A DNA stretch of 55,388 nucleotides from Cladosporium sp. IMV 00045 (lineage: Eukaryota; Ascomycota; Dothideomycetes; Cladosporiales; Cladosporiaceae). Below are positions 40,301-50,203 of this stretch, piece by piece. The stretch covers positions 1 to 55,388 of the forward strand of contig MSJI02000777.1 in NCBI GenBank assembly GCA_001931905.2. Direction: 5' to 3'. The stretch's first letter is position 1; each line of letters opens with the position of its first letter. Made by a program: the position numbers and the translations under genes. Under the pieces are notes generated by a model. That model had not been told where the DNA came from and ran no database searches. It saw nothing but the letters and a program-made list of their open reading frames with translations.

Positions 40301-43270
40301 GCAGAAATAGCGCCCTTGAACAGAGACGTCCTGCGCATCAAGCTATTCATCACACCTGACTTCCGATGGAACGATCGACACCACGGTAAGAGCGAAAGCT
40401 ACTGGATCTGGGTTGAGAATTCGGAGACCAGCGAAATCTACCACCATGAGTATTTCATTTTGGGGCGCAAGAAGCTTTATGACGACCACGAGCTCAACTT
40501 TACCATTCCTCTATCGGATCCCCTGCCCAGTCAGATCTACGTCCGCGCCGTCAGCGATCGCTGGCTGGGTGCGGAAACTGTCACTCCCGTCAGCTTCCAG
40601 CACTTGATCCGTCCTGATACCGAAAGCGTTTACACTGATCTCTTGAACCTGCAACCTCTGCCCATCAAGGCGCTGAAGAATCCGCTACTTGAGGAGATTT
40701 ACGGTTCACGATTCCAATTCTTCAACCCCATGCAAACCCAGCTCTTCCATTGCATGTACCACACGAATGCCAATGTACTGCTCGGCTCACCGACTGGTTC
40801 GGGTAAGACGATTGCCGCAGAATTATCCATGTGGTGGGCTTTCCGCGAGAGGCCCGGCAGCAAAGTCGTCTACATCGCACCCATGAAGGCCCTCGTCCGC
40901 GAGCGTGTACAAGACTGGAGTCGCAGGCTGACCAGGCAAATGGGTCTCAAGCTCGTCGAGCTGACGGGTGACAACACGCCCGACACCCGCACCATCCGCA
41001 ACGCAGACATCATCGTCACAACCCCCGAGAAGTGGGACGGTATCAGTCGTAGCTGGCAGACGAGAAGCTACGTCCAGCAAGTCAGCTTGGTCATCATCGA
41101 CGAAATCCACTTGCTCGGTGGTGAGCGTGGTCCCATTCTGGAGATCATCGTCAGTCGTATGAACTACATCGCCTCGCAGAAGAAGGGCGACGTGCGTATT
41201 GTGGGTATGTCGACTGCTTGCGCGAACGCGATGGATCTCGCGAACTGGCTGGGTGTGAAAGAGGGTCTGTTCAATTTCAGACACTCCGTCCGCCCTGTGC
41301 CACTTGAGATTTTCATCGACGGCTTCCCGGAGCAGAGGGGTTTCTGTCCGCTCATGCAGAGCATGAATCGTCCCACTTTCTTGGCTATCAAGTCGCATTC
41401 GCCGGATAAACCGGTCATTGTGTTTGTTGCGTCTCGTAGACAGACGAGGCTTACGGCCAGGGACTTGATTAACCTTTGCGGTATGGAGGAGAACCCTCGT
41501 CGTTTTGTGCGTATGTCGGAAGAGGATCTTGCGCTGAACTTGGCTCGAGTCAAGGACGAGGCTCTTCGTGAGGCTCTGAGCTTTGGTATCGGCCTCCACC
41601 ATGCCGGTCTCGTTGAATCCGACAGGCAACTGGCAGAGGAGCTTTTCGCCAATAACAAGATCCAAATCCTCGTCGCCACCAGTACTTTGGCTTGGGGTGT
41701 CAACTTGCCCGCTCATCTTGTCGTGGTGAAGGGCACGCAGTTCTTCGACGCCAAGATCGAAGGCTACAAAGACATGGATCTCACGGATGTTCTCCAGATG
41801 CTCGGCCGAGCCGGCAGACCGCAGTTCGACACTTCCGGTATCGCTCGCATTTTCACCCAAGATTCCAAGAAGGCTTTCTACAAGCACTTCTTGCACACCG
41901 GTTTCCCTGTGGAGTCGTCTTTGCACAATGTCTTGGACAACCATTTGGGCGCTGAAGTTTCTGCTGAGACGGTTGCGACCAAGCAAGACGCCTTGGACTA
42001 TCTGACGTGGACTTTCTTCTTCCGTCGTTTGCACAAGAATCCCTCCTACTATGGTTTGGAGATTCCTGCTGAAGAGAACAACAGTCTTTCGGCGCAGCAG
42101 GCGGCGAACGATTACATGATCGAGATGGTTGACAATTCGATGTCCGAGCTGGCGGAGTCTGGCTGTCTGACGCTTTATCCCAACGGCGATGTCGATCCGA
42201 CGCCGCTAGGAAAGATCATGAGTTATTACTACCTGTCACACAAGACGATTCGCACTCTGACCAAGTACGCCGCTCCCACGGCGTCCTTTGAAGATGTCCT
42301 CAGCTGGATGTGCCGAGCTACAGAATACGACGAATTGCCAGTCCGCCACAACGAAGACCTCATCAACGTCGAGCTTTCTGCCGCGCTACCCTTGAAAGCT
42401 GAGAACTTCGGCCTGCCAATGTGGGACCCTCACGTCAAAGCCTTCCTCCTCCTCCAAGCGCACTTCTCCCGCGTCGACCTGCCCATCTCCGATTACGTCG
42501 GAGACCAAAACTCCGTCCTCGACCAGGCCATCCGTATCATCCAAGCCTCCATCGACGTCCTCACAGAGCTCGGCCACCTGCAAAGCTGCCGCATGATGAT
42601 GACCCTCCTGCAAGCGGTCAAATCCGCGCGGTGGCCCGAAGACGGTCCCCTCTCCATCCTCCCCGGCGTCGAGCCCGACGCAGAAAAGAAACGCCTCTCC
42701 AAACCCTCCGCGAAACCCACATCCCTCATCGCCGCCACAACCGCGCCCCGCGCCGAACTGGAATCGGCGCTCAAGAACCTCTCCCTCCCCGCCCCAACGC
42801 ACGGCAAAGCTCTCAAAGCCCTCGCCCAACTGCCTCAGCTGCGCGTCAACGTCTCCGACACCACCCCCGGCAGCCTCGCCATCTCACTCGCCCGCCTCAA
42901 CCCCGCGCAAAACAGGGAGTACAACATCTTCGCGCCGCGCTACCCCAAACCGCAAACGGAGGGGTACTTTGTGCTCGTTTCTGACGCTGCGAGTGGGGAT
43001 GTTCTGGGTTTGAAGAGGGTCAGTTGGCCTTCGCCTGATAAGGTCAGGGGTCCTGCTGCTGGAGGTGCAAGTGTTGATAAGCCGAGTACGAGGGCTGTGG
43101 TCAGGTTGCCGGAGTTTAAGGGGGAGAGGAAGGTGGATGTCAAGGTTGTGAGTGATTCTTATTTGGGGATGGAGTGGGTTGTGCAGGGGGTCGAGGTGCC
43201 GGCGCCGGAGGTGGAGAGCATGGTTGTCGAAGCGCCTGTTGGGAAGGCGGAGAAGCCGAAACCGACGTGA
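37301..43270 (+). CDS. slh1: Slh1/ASCC3-type tandem Ski2-like RNA helicase
   Basis: 1989 residues, single exon. It has two helicase cassettes, each followed by a winged helix and a Sec63 domain. Cassette 1: APTGAGKT (302-309) and DEVH (from 424). Cassette 2: SPTGSGKT (from 1163) and DEIH (from 1267). Slh1 is the ATPase of the RQT complex that splits collided ribosomes after Hel2 ubiquitination; the animal homologue is ASCC3. The alternative is Brr2 of U5 snRNP, but the length under 2000, the CRGTFKGYKTLNRMQSLV entry to cassette 1 and the short N-terminal region fit Slh1 better. The frame is open upstream of 37301 without an ATG, so that ATG (MSPSADTAAS) is chosen. The acidic patch near residues 45-75 resembles the N-terminal region of the family. 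Confidence 0.88.
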   Translation: MSPSADTAASQWLEQLAAMRAAIAELKLPQTNGDSKDVTYENDYGLDEDDLSPASGSDDIWDLISDEDEDDFSEESLDPLPAYQSSGQEEASVSVGSRAWLRERCADVSSRGGGLDADTLEEHITAVLASDASDEELQMTLADILGFDELDLVSDLIKYRKSISSDTSKTSSGLLSKAERDARLRQQDYEHKNATLASAQIRSGSEYPHVYKAHDAGNTLSSHGKKYALPMGSERLEKEKYEEYYIPAAKVGTLGRHQKLVEIKDLDGLCRGTFKGYKTLNRMQSLVHQVAYHTSENMLICAPTGAGKTDAAMLTILNTVAKNIHPNPLEEPHATDFAVHIDDFKIVYVAPMKALAAEVTEKLGKRLAWLGIQVRELTGDMHLTKAEVMATQIIVTTPEKWDVVTRKSTGDTELVQKVRLLIIDEVHMLHDGRGAVLESLVARTERQVESTQSLIRIVGLSATLPNYVDVADFLKVNRMAGLFYFDQSFRPVPLQQHFIGVKGKAGSKTSRDNLDKTCFEKVRDMLEQGHQVMVFVHSRKDTVKTARTLWEMAADEGMTDLFDPTGHEEYTNALRDVKQSKGKELRELIQKGMGTHHAGMPRSDRNLVERLFGDGVLKVLCCTATLAWGVNLPAAAVIIKGTQLYSSEAGKFVDVGILDVLQIFGRAGRPQFQDTGIGMILTSQDKLQHYLTTVTQQQPIESQFSKKMVDNLNAEISLGTVTSVPEAIAWLGYSYLIVRMRRNPIAYGIDWAEIRDDPMLVQRRRDLIINAARVLQKSQMIIFNETTEELRAKDVGRIASQFYILQTSVEIFNTMMRPRATEADVLKMISMSGEFDNITSRETEEKELMSLKEGYAPCDIEGGIGTQQGKTNVLLQSYISKARPEDFTLVSDTAYVAQNAARICRALFMIALNRRWGYQCLVLLSMCKSIEKRVWPYEHPFNQFDLPQAVMRNLDEKGSTTTVEAMRDMEAAEIGALVHNQKMGYTIGKLLDNFPTLSVEAEIAPLNRDVLRIKLFITPDFRWNDRHHGKSESYWIWVENSETSEIYHHEYFILGRKKLYDDHELNFTIPLSDPLPSQIYVRAVSDRWLGAETVTPVSFQHLIRPDTESVYTDLLNLQPLPIKALKNPLLEEIYGSRFQFFNPMQTQLFHCMYHTNANVLLGSPTGSGKTIAAELSMWWAFRERPGSKVVYIAPMKALVRERVQDWSRRLTRQMGLKLVELTGDNTPDTRTIRNADIIVTTPEKWDGISRSWQTRSYVQQVSLVIIDEIHLLGGERGPILEIIVSRMNYIASQKKGDVRIVGMSTACANAMDLANWLGVKEGLFNFRHSVRPVPLEIFIDGFPEQRGFCPLMQSMNRPTFLAIKSHSPDKPVIVFVASRRQTRLTARDLINLCGMEENPRRFVRMSEEDLALNLARVKDEALREALSFGIGLHHAGLVESDRQLAEELFANNKIQILVATSTLAWGVNLPAHLVVVKGTQFFDAKIEGYKDMDLTDVLQMLGRAGRPQFDTSGIARIFTQDSKKAFYKHFLHTGFPVESSLHNVLDNHLGAEVSAETVATKQDALDYLTWTFFFRRLHKNPSYYGLEIPAEENNSLSAQQAANDYMIEMVDNSMSELAESGCLTLYPNGDVDPTPLGKIMSYYYLSHKTIRTLTKYAAPTASFEDVLSWMCRATEYDELPVRHNEDLINVELSAALPLKAENFGLPMWDPHVKAFLLLQAHFSRVDLPISDYVGDQNSVLDQAIRIIQASIDVLTELGHLQSCRMMMTLLQAVKSARWPEDGPLSILPGVEPDAEKKRLSKPSAKPTSLIAATTAPRAELESALKNLSLPAPTHGKALKALAQLPQLRVNVSDTTPGSLAISLARLNPAQNREYNIFAPRYPKPQTEGYFVLVSDAASGDVLGLKRVSWPSPDKVRGPAAGGASVDKPSTRAVVRLPEFKGERKVDVKVVSDSYLGMEWVVQGVEVPAPEVESMVVEAPVGKAEKPKPT

Positions 43271-43753
43271 GTTGCGAAGAGGAGTAGATAGTGCAGTTCT
43301 CGTTGTCAAAAGACTTTTGGTTTCATGGTCAAGTTGTAATGAAGCAGACGTCAATGTTGTCTATTGAGCATGGAAGACCCAATACTTAGGATCTCATCCT
43401 CTTCGTGTACACTGAAATTTGTTGATGGTGGAGAACTTGAATTTTGCTAAGCATCTTATCACACTTGATAACCTGCAGCTGTGGCCGCTCCCTTGGAAGC
43501 TCCGTTTTCCAATTTTTGGCACGACTATCGCTGAAGATGAAGTGAATGGTTGTAGCCGAGCGATGAACCCTTGGACGGAAATTGCCGGGCGGTGTAATAA
43601 GCGGCTTGCTTCCGACTTTGGCGCTAAGAAAGTTCAAGCGCGGCATCTGTCGAGAATCTCAGAAATCTATCTGCAGTGAAAAGCTTCCCAAGAGCTGCCA
43701 ATCCGCGGGTGTCTCTCGTTGCCATTTTTTTTCTTGTTTCTTTTGAATACATC
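43271..43753. other. Spacer between slh1 and utp17
   Basis: 483 bp. The frame of the next gene is open back to 43676, but MAAPRNSLDA at 43754 is the better start. Nothing else is recognised. Confidence 0.5.
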
Positions 43754-46700
43754 ATGGCGGCTCCACGGAACTCGCTGGACGCCGCTGGCAAAAAGCGCAA
43801 ACAGAGCGTCGACGACAGCCCTGCCGCCAACAACCAGAAGCGACTGAAAAAGGACCTTTCAAATGCGACCACTTCGACTCCGAGCAAGACGGGCAACGCA
43901 AGCACACCGAAGGGATCCGCGAAGCAGAATGAGAAGAGAAATTCCGTGAATGGGGAGGGCGTGCCCAAAGAACCGTCGAGCCTCAGCAAGAAGGAGCAGA
44001 AGAAATTGAAGAAAGAGTCTGAGCAAACACCGACTTCTGCGAAAACCTCTACCTCCCAGGACAAAAAGCCTTCAGCCGCCGGCGCTGCTGTCGCCACTCC
44101 TTCCAAGCACACACAAATCGTCCCTCTCGCCGCCGCAGATGACTCGCCTATGACCGATGAGCGCCGACGCCAGCGAGCGATCGAGAAGAAGGCGAGGAGG
44201 CAGTCGGAGAAGCTTGCCCGGGCGAATGAGGCTCTGGCTACACCCCAGACTGCGAACAAGACCAAGTCTGTGAAGAAGGCCTCCTCTACGCCATCTAAAA
44301 GCCAAGCTGGAAAGCCTTCTGCCTGGACGCTTTCGGCGGCTTCCGCTGGCCGCTACATTGAGCGCGACCCGATTTTCGTGACCAACTCCGCTGGTGAAGA
44401 GTTCATAGCCGCCGCTACCGCTCGTGAAGTCCAGGTCCTCTCGCTGGAGACTTCGCTTTCTGTCCAGGCACTTCAGGTCAGCGGAACTGTGGCTGGTTTC
44501 TGTCAAGAGCCGGGATCTTCTGCTATCAGTATTCTCGACAGCACTGGAAACGTCAACACTTGGGATTGGGAGCGCAACAAGACCAAGGTGGCTAAGGCGC
44601 CTCAGAGCCATGCGTTGAGGTCTTACGCCGCTTCTCATGTGGATGTTGCCGAGGCGAAGATCCAGCGTGTTGCGCGCGCCATCCTCTCTTCGTCCGACAA
44701 GGGTAGCAGCATCTTCGTCGACCAGAAGACTGCGTACAAGACGAAGCACGTGCTGGAGGATGTCAAGATTGTCGGCAACTTGGAATTCGTCATGGCCACC
44801 GGTCCTCATGTTGTTGTTCTTGGAAGGCGGAAATTGAACTCTATGGACGACTTTACCTGGGCTGAGCTTCCCACTTCTGGTCAGCTCACCTGCGCTCACA
44901 GCGTTTTGAGGAGGGATGGCCAGGCTGGCAATCCTCCGGGACTTCGTCTTGCAATTGGAAACGCAGACGGCCAGATTCATCTGTATGAGGATGTCTCGCG
45001 CCTCTTCAACGGCAAGGACCTGCCCTCGCCTAGAGTGCTCCACTGGCACCGCGATGCGGTTTCTGCAGTAAAGTTTACACCCGATCACCAGTACCTCATC
45101 TCTGGTGGTAAAGAAACCGTCATGGTGCTGTGGCAGCTCGAGACCGGCAAGAAGCAGTTCTTGCCCCATTTGACTTCCGAGGTCGAGCGTCTGTCTATCA
45201 GCCTGGAAGGCGACAGGTATGCTGTTCAGATGGGCGACAACTCTATCATGGTTTTGTCCAGCAGCGAGCTGAAACCTGTGGCCAACTTTGCTGGACTTCA
45301 GATGCCGGTGCCCCCTCAGCAGCTTGGGTCGTCCTATGAGGAGGCCCAGCTGGCTAATGTCACCGCCACCCTGCACCCGCAGCATAATGACCAGCTTCTC
45401 TTGACCGTCCCCGCCACTCAGCCGAAGACCGATCAAGATGTTGCAGCCAGGCCTTTCTTGCAGGCTTTCGATCTATACAACTCTCGTCACATCTCCCGTC
45501 AAGCTCTTGCCAGGAACAACGTCACCGACTTCAACCTTGGTCCCGAGCGCACCCCCATCATCCCACCGGACGTTGCCTTCCTGGCCATCAGTCATGACGG
45601 TAGCTGGCTCGCTACTGTTGACGAATGGATGCCGCCTGCTTCCGACGTGCAATATCTCGCTGCCGATGAGGATCAAGTCGAGGAAGAACAGCTTAGGAGA
45701 CGCGAGGTTCACCTGAAGTTCTGGCAGTGGGACTCTGCACAGAGCGTGTGGACGCTTACCACTCGAGTCGACGCTCCTCACGCTCGTTCTGCTGATGGCA
45801 GTCTCGGTGCTGGAAGTGTTCTTGGCCTCATCGCCAACCCTGTGTCGAGCGGATTCGTCACCATCGGCGAGGATGCTGCCGTTAAGACATGGAAACCCAA
45901 GACTCGTCTTAGACACGGCGTGCCGATGAAGGATGAACAAGGCAACGACGTCACCGAATGGGTGCGCAAGCACAATGTCCAGCTGGAGAAGCAGCTCGCT
46001 CGTGTTGACACCCCGACTGCTGAGGACGACGTTGATGCAGAGCTTATGGGACCTACCAGTGCCCGTCTTGCTTTCTCGGAGGACGGCTCTACCATCGCGG
46101 CTGCCGTGTGCTACGAATTCATGGCTGACGCCCCTGTGGCTCACTTGATCGACGCCTACGCTGGCGAAGTCAAGTTCTCAAAAGACAACCTCCTGGCTCA
46201 AGACCTTTCCGGTTTCGGCTTCTTGGACCGCTACTTCATCACTCTATCGCGGCAAAGTCTGCGTGTCTGGGATCTGGTGCAGGATACACTCAACTACCAC
46301 GTCACATTACCGCAGATTGCCGATGATGCAGACCAGCCTCTTCTCACCGTCAACCACCAAGAGTGCACTTTTGCAGTCGTTGTGCCCCAAGGCAAGAAGG
46401 GCAAGGGAAGCGTGGAGGTGTTCGAGCCACAAAAGGCTGAGAGTCTGCACAAGGAAACGCTTGCTGCGCCTGTCGCTGCCGTATTGGCGAGCAAGAGTAC
46501 CAGAGGCTATGTAATTCTATTTGCGGACGCCACTGTCCGTATGCTAGCCAAGACTGGTGCCATGCGCAAACCTGCCGTTCAATCTAAGCTCGCCAGTGCA
46601 GCTGCAGCTGCCGATACTGAGAAGGCTGTTGCTGCTGCTTCTGCCAACAAGACCGCCGTGCCTGACTTGCTCGCCTCTGCTGCCGGTGGCGCTCAAGAAG

Positions 46701-46888
46701 GTACAGCGTTGGAAGAGACGGAAGACGACCGACCTGTCGTCCGTCCCGAGCAACTCGCCAGCATCTTCGATGTCGGTCAAGGCGTTGCTCTGCCCTCGGT
46801 CAGAGACATGTACCGCGCCGTCGCAGGTCTGTATAGCAGGAAGCCCGTCGCGAAGGCGGATGCGGAGGCGATGGAGGTCGATGGCTAG
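43754..46888 (+). CDS. utp17: Utp17/Nan1 (WDR75-like) WD40 protein of the small-subunit processome
   Basis: Nucleolar protein of the t-Utp/UtpA group, which binds nascent pre-rRNA and supports both RNA polymerase I transcription and early 18S processing. 1044 residues, single exon. A basic, Lys-rich N-terminal segment (KKRKQSVDD, QKRLKKD) is probably a nucleolar signal and is followed by two predicted beta-propellers. Segment WHRDAVSAVKFTPDHQYLIS followed by GGKETVMVLWQLETGKKQFL (about residues 432-470) is the most characteristic WDR75/Nan1 part. The C-terminal region has an Ala-rich linker and ends EAMEVDG. It is convergent with tsr2, with only 154 bp between the stops. The family call is by overall pattern and is good but not absolute among UtpA WD proteins. 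Confidence 0.85.
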   Translation: MAAPRNSLDAAGKKRKQSVDDSPAANNQKRLKKDLSNATTSTPSKTGNASTPKGSAKQNEKRNSVNGEGVPKEPSSLSKKEQKKLKKESEQTPTSAKTSTSQDKKPSAAGAAVATPSKHTQIVPLAAADDSPMTDERRRQRAIEKKARRQSEKLARANEALATPQTANKTKSVKKASSTPSKSQAGKPSAWTLSAASAGRYIERDPIFVTNSAGEEFIAAATAREVQVLSLETSLSVQALQVSGTVAGFCQEPGSSAISILDSTGNVNTWDWERNKTKVAKAPQSHALRSYAASHVDVAEAKIQRVARAILSSSDKGSSIFVDQKTAYKTKHVLEDVKIVGNLEFVMATGPHVVVLGRRKLNSMDDFTWAELPTSGQLTCAHSVLRRDGQAGNPPGLRLAIGNADGQIHLYEDVSRLFNGKDLPSPRVLHWHRDAVSAVKFTPDHQYLISGGKETVMVLWQLETGKKQFLPHLTSEVERLSISLEGDRYAVQMGDNSIMVLSSSELKPVANFAGLQMPVPPQQLGSSYEEAQLANVTATLHPQHNDQLLLTVPATQPKTDQDVAARPFLQAFDLYNSRHISRQALARNNVTDFNLGPERTPIIPPDVAFLAISHDGSWLATVDEWMPPASDVQYLAADEDQVEEEQLRRREVHLKFWQWDSAQSVWTLTTRVDAPHARSADGSLGAGSVLGLIANPVSSGFVTIGEDAAVKTWKPKTRLRHGVPMKDEQGNDVTEWVRKHNVQLEKQLARVDTPTAEDDVDAELMGPTSARLAFSEDGSTIAAAVCYEFMADAPVAHLIDAYAGEVKFSKDNLLAQDLSGFGFLDRYFITLSRQSLRVWDLVQDTLNYHVTLPQIADDADQPLLTVNHQECTFAVVVPQGKKGKGSVEVFEPQKAESLHKETLAAPVAAVLASKSTRGYVILFADATVRMLAKTGAMRKPAVQSKLASAAAAADTEKAVAAASANKTAVPDLLASAAGGAQEGTALEETEDDRPVVRPEQLASIFDVGQGVALPSVRDMYRAVAGLYSRKPVAKADAEAMEVDG

Positions 46889-47042
46889 CTCGAGAAGATT
46901 TAGAACCATGCTGTAGTAGATATTACCCCCACTTGTCATGAATAGTTTTCTTTATCCTTTTCCATTTTCATGTACACGTTCAATTCATAGTGTCATGCCC
47001 TTGCTTCATTCCCTTTCCATCAACAAATCCATTCCCCCAAAT

Positions 47043-47624
47043 CTACCTCTTCTTGCCAACCACCTTGGTAAAGCCATCATCGTCCACCTCCGGTTCCTGT
47101 CTCTCCCTCGGCGCAACAGGCGCCTGCCCACCCTGCGGCGCACGATCCTCCTCCTCCTCATCCACATCCTCAAACTCATCATCATCCACCTCCCCATCCC
47201 CGCCATCCACAACCTGGACATCCGCCTTCATCATGCCCCGATTCCTCCAACGTCTCTCCAACTCCTCAAAAGCCGCCAGATTCCCCTCGAGCAGACTCCT
47301 CCTCAGCACCAGAATCGTACGCGCCACCTCCCCCTCCGTCTCGTCTTCCACGTTGCAGTCGAACTCGTCCTGCATGATCTGCAGCATGAAGGCTTCCAGG
47401 TCCTCGGCGTCGGTGTCTTGGCGTCCGTTGAAGAGGTCTGATACCGCGCCGGCGAACCAGTCGCGTTTTTCAGAGCTGTCGGGGCCGCCCCAGCTGTTTT
47501 GGACGGCGACGTGTAGTGCGGGCCAGAGGGAGAGCGCGTACCAGATGCCGTGGTCGAAGGCGGATTGGAGTTGCGCGGGCGTGGGGGGGAGGCGGACGCC
47601 GCCGTCGGCTGTGGGTGTGGCCAT
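47043..47624 (-). CDS. tsr2: Pre-rRNA processing protein Tsr2 (eS26 chaperone)
   Basis: Tsr2 carries ribosomal protein eS26 to pre-40S particles and is needed for 20S pre-rRNA cleavage. 193 residues from the ATG at 47624 (MATPTADGG); a longer open frame upstream has no conserved content. The WGG signature is clear: FDHGIWYALSLWPALHVAVQ, then NSWGGPDSSEKRDWFAGAV, and a second helical pair around EDLEAFMLQIMQDEF. The C-terminal third is acidic (DDDEFEDVDEEEED), as in other Tsr2 proteins, and probably binds basic eS26. It is divergent from rpb10, with 313 bp between the starts, and convergent with utp17. Confidence 0.93.
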   Translation of the reverse strand: MATPTADGGVRLPPTPAQLQSAFDHGIWYALSLWPALHVAVQNSWGGPDSSEKRDWFAGAVSDLFNGRQDTDAEDLEAFMLQIMQDEFDCNVEDETEGEVARTILVLRRSLLEGNLAAFEELERRWRNRGMMKADVQVVDGGDGEVDDDEFEDVDEEEEDRAPQGGQAPVAPRERQEPEVDDDGFTKVVGKKR

Positions 47625-47937
47625 TCTTGTAGGGTTTTGTTTAGACCTTTGGAAGGACTGGTTGAGTTTGAGGATTTTCCAGAAGTGAGTGCTGTTGAGT
47701 TTATATATGGTTTGCTTCACCTTGATGTCGATAAATTCTGTATGCGGCTCCAAAATCTTGCGGCGCGATCTAATCTAATCGCTTCTCGTTGATCTGTCGG
47801 CGGCGGGACAAGCCGTCGGCCGATTCGCAAAGCCCTGGAGACGAACGAACATTCTTGCAACTGAAGTCGACTCTACCGATCCTTATCCCAGCGTCGAACA
47901 CACTCTTTACCTCGAACCACCGTCACGAACTGTCAAA
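47625..47937. promoter_or_regulatory. Divergent tsr2/rpb10 promoter region
   Basis: 313 bp between the start codons of two growth genes (40S assembly factor and RNA polymerase subunit). A shared bidirectional promoter would coordinate them. A tandem GATCTAATCTAATCG lies near 47767-47782; I cannot assign it to a factor. Confidence 0.5.
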
Positions 47938-48386
47938 ATGATTATCCCCGTCCGCTGCTTCTCCTGCGGCAAGGTGCGTTCACAACCCCGATCCTGCTCT
48001 TCCGTCAAGCGCGCGCGCAAAACTGACATCCACACGCGATCAGGTCGTCGGTGACCTCTGGACCAAATACGTCAAATTGATCGACCCGGACAGTGGCGAG
48101 GGCTTGACTGAGGGGTGAGTGAAAAGAAACGCGAGGAACAACCTTGCACATTCCTGCACTTCGAAAGATCACTGGGACTAACCGACGATTCAGACAAGCG
48201 CTCGACGACCTGGGACTCACCCGCTACTGCTGCCGTCGCATGCTGCTCACGCATGTGGATTTGATTGAGAAGCTGCTTAGGTATGTGGGCGCTGATTTTG
48301 TTTTGTTTTGCTTGGGATGTGCTGACCATGAGTGTTTCAGGTACAATCCTGCCGAGCGCGAGATCCTCAAGACGACTACGCGATAG
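47938..48386 (+). CDS. rpb10: Rpb10 (RPABC5), common subunit of RNA polymerases I, II and III
   Basis: Small zinc-binding subunit shared by the three nuclear RNA polymerases. Exons are 47938-47973, 48044-48114, 48194-48280 and 48341-48386, giving 79 residues. It starts [12 protein letters not shown] with the first CxxC zinc pair; the second pair is the adjacent Cys-Cys in [19 protein letters not shown], and it ends [15 protein letters not shown]. This matches the near-invariant family sequence, with a slightly longer loop ([11 protein letters not shown]) and C-terminus. Three introns of 60-79 nt all have GT-AG ends, and junction codons rebuild conserved residues (GG|A Gly, AG|G Arg). Confidence 0.96.
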
Positions 48387-50203
48387 ATGAGAGATTACCG
48401 CCACGCAAAGGATACAAAAACACTACATCGATTTCTGTTTAAGCGAGGAGTCAAGGCGCAAACTTTTTGGGGGAACATCGCGAGATGCAAAATGGAGGAA
48501 TTGGTCAAGATACGATTTCTAAGAATCGAGAGGGAATTGGGAGCGAAAAAGACAAATTTGTGAAATCGAGAAAGCTTGAGAACGACAGTGTGTAAGCTTC
48601 TTGAGGCAAGCTTCTGGTCCGACTTATACGTTCTCTCTCAATCGCTCTCGATCGGTCTACTGGATAACCGCGGCTTTTCTTGCTTCTCTGCAATAGATGG
48701 GTCGATGCAGTCGGCAATGTCCCCAAGGCATGGGGAAGGGCATGTACAAAGAGTTCGGTCGCTTCAAGATGTAAAGGGCCGAATGCCTTATCGGCATCAA
48801 GACTTGGACCGCCGTCTTCATGCCAGGAGGAGCTTTTGCTTTGTCAAGCAAACCTGTGGACTTTATGCCTTCTTGGTCAATCGTCTCGAGGAAAGCAGTA
48901 CATTACTTTGCGCCTTGGTTTCGACGTTCGTGGGGCAACCTTGCTGTGGAGGAAACCGCCCCGAAACAAATCCTATCCCTTGTCGCCTGCTATATCTCAG
49001 TCTTTTTCCGCAATTTGTATCAGTCACATACCCTCCAACATTTTCGCCAGAACCTTTCGTAGCTCATTGCGGCTCATTGCGGCGCTTAAATATTGCTTGG
49101 GAAAGCAAGGCTTGCTGTCCCATCACCGAACAATAATCACATGCTCATCGAGCAACTCATGGGATTGGGAGACTCGCGTGACACGCATTTGGCTTTCATT
49201 TAGTTCGTAAGGATAACGCGTTGATGTGGCTTAGACGGCAAGGGTTCTCGTTTAGCCACGTTGATCATCTTTTGCTATCCCTTGATCTGAACAAAATGCG
49301 TGACTAGCAGCATCACCGCTCGCACTGCCATCCTTTTCCAAGCTTGAGCCAGCAGGGCCGAGACGTTGCTGTATGTCTGTCGTACTCCAGACCAATCGGA
49401 AGATTTGGAGGGAGGCGCACCGACGTGAGACTAATTTATTAGCTACAGCCTTACTGGGCTATACACGTGTTGGTGCATCTCTGCCGAGATTCGAAAGATC
49501 AATATGCTTGGCAGGGCTGGTCTTTAGAATGATTGCAAGATATTCTTTGACTGAAAGAAGGCGTTAATGAGGCGATCAGAGGGATGTAGATGTTTGCAGT
49601 CAAACGATCTGACCAGCGCCAAAAGCATTCCCTACGCCCTACGTGCAGCAACTTCTCCTCAAAGCGACTCCAAGACCACCTTGCAGTCCCAAGCACGACG
49701 AGAAGCCAGTACCGCCTGACCAAGTCATCAAGCGCCGACAGGCCCTCGCAGAAACCCACATCACCTGGCGGACCGAGCTCCAATCACCGCAATCCGGGCT
49801 CGCAAATTGTTCCTGACTCCCTCGCGTTTTGCTATCGTTCACGGGTATCGGCTCGCCTGGGATGCAGGCAGTCGCCTCAGCCACAGCTAGCTACATGAAA
49901 GTATCTGTAGGGTTTCAGGATGGGTAGGCCTTGGCTGGTCTGTGTCGTTTAGGTTGGTTTATATAACTTGGTGAGCAGGATTCTTGATGAGATTTGATCC
50001 TTTGCAGTCCCTACCTGTCAACTCTTGAGTGACTGATACCAATCACCATTGTGAGTGACATCTGACCATCAGGGCGGCATTGTTCCCCTTCATGAGACAC
50101 ATCTCATACTGAATATTTACTGATTTTAGTATTAGCGAATCCGAACACCAACCTCCGCGAGAGAAACGTAGGAACTTGCCGACCACTGTCAAAAGCCACA
50201 ACC
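48387..50203. other. Intergenic region between rpb10 and the CYSTM-like gene
   Basis: 1.8 kb. Several frames of up to 186 codons occur (about 48576-49210 and 49373-49898), but they overlap in different frames, lack domains and have unremarkable composition. I found no tRNA or long repeat. A short direct repeat GCTCATTGCG occurs near 49060-49082. Confidence 0.45.

Noticed and set aside
40823..42034. 403-codon antisense frame inside slh1
   Set aside because: Shadow of the second helicase cassette, no recognisable domain.
37301..43270. Brr2 (U5 snRNP helicase) as identity for the large tandem helicase
   Set aside because: Length under 2000 residues, short N-terminal region and motif context fit Slh1/ASCC3 better.
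48576..49210. Overlapping 176-186 codon frames after rpb10
   Set aside because: Two frames overlap out of phase, neither has domains or coding-like composition.
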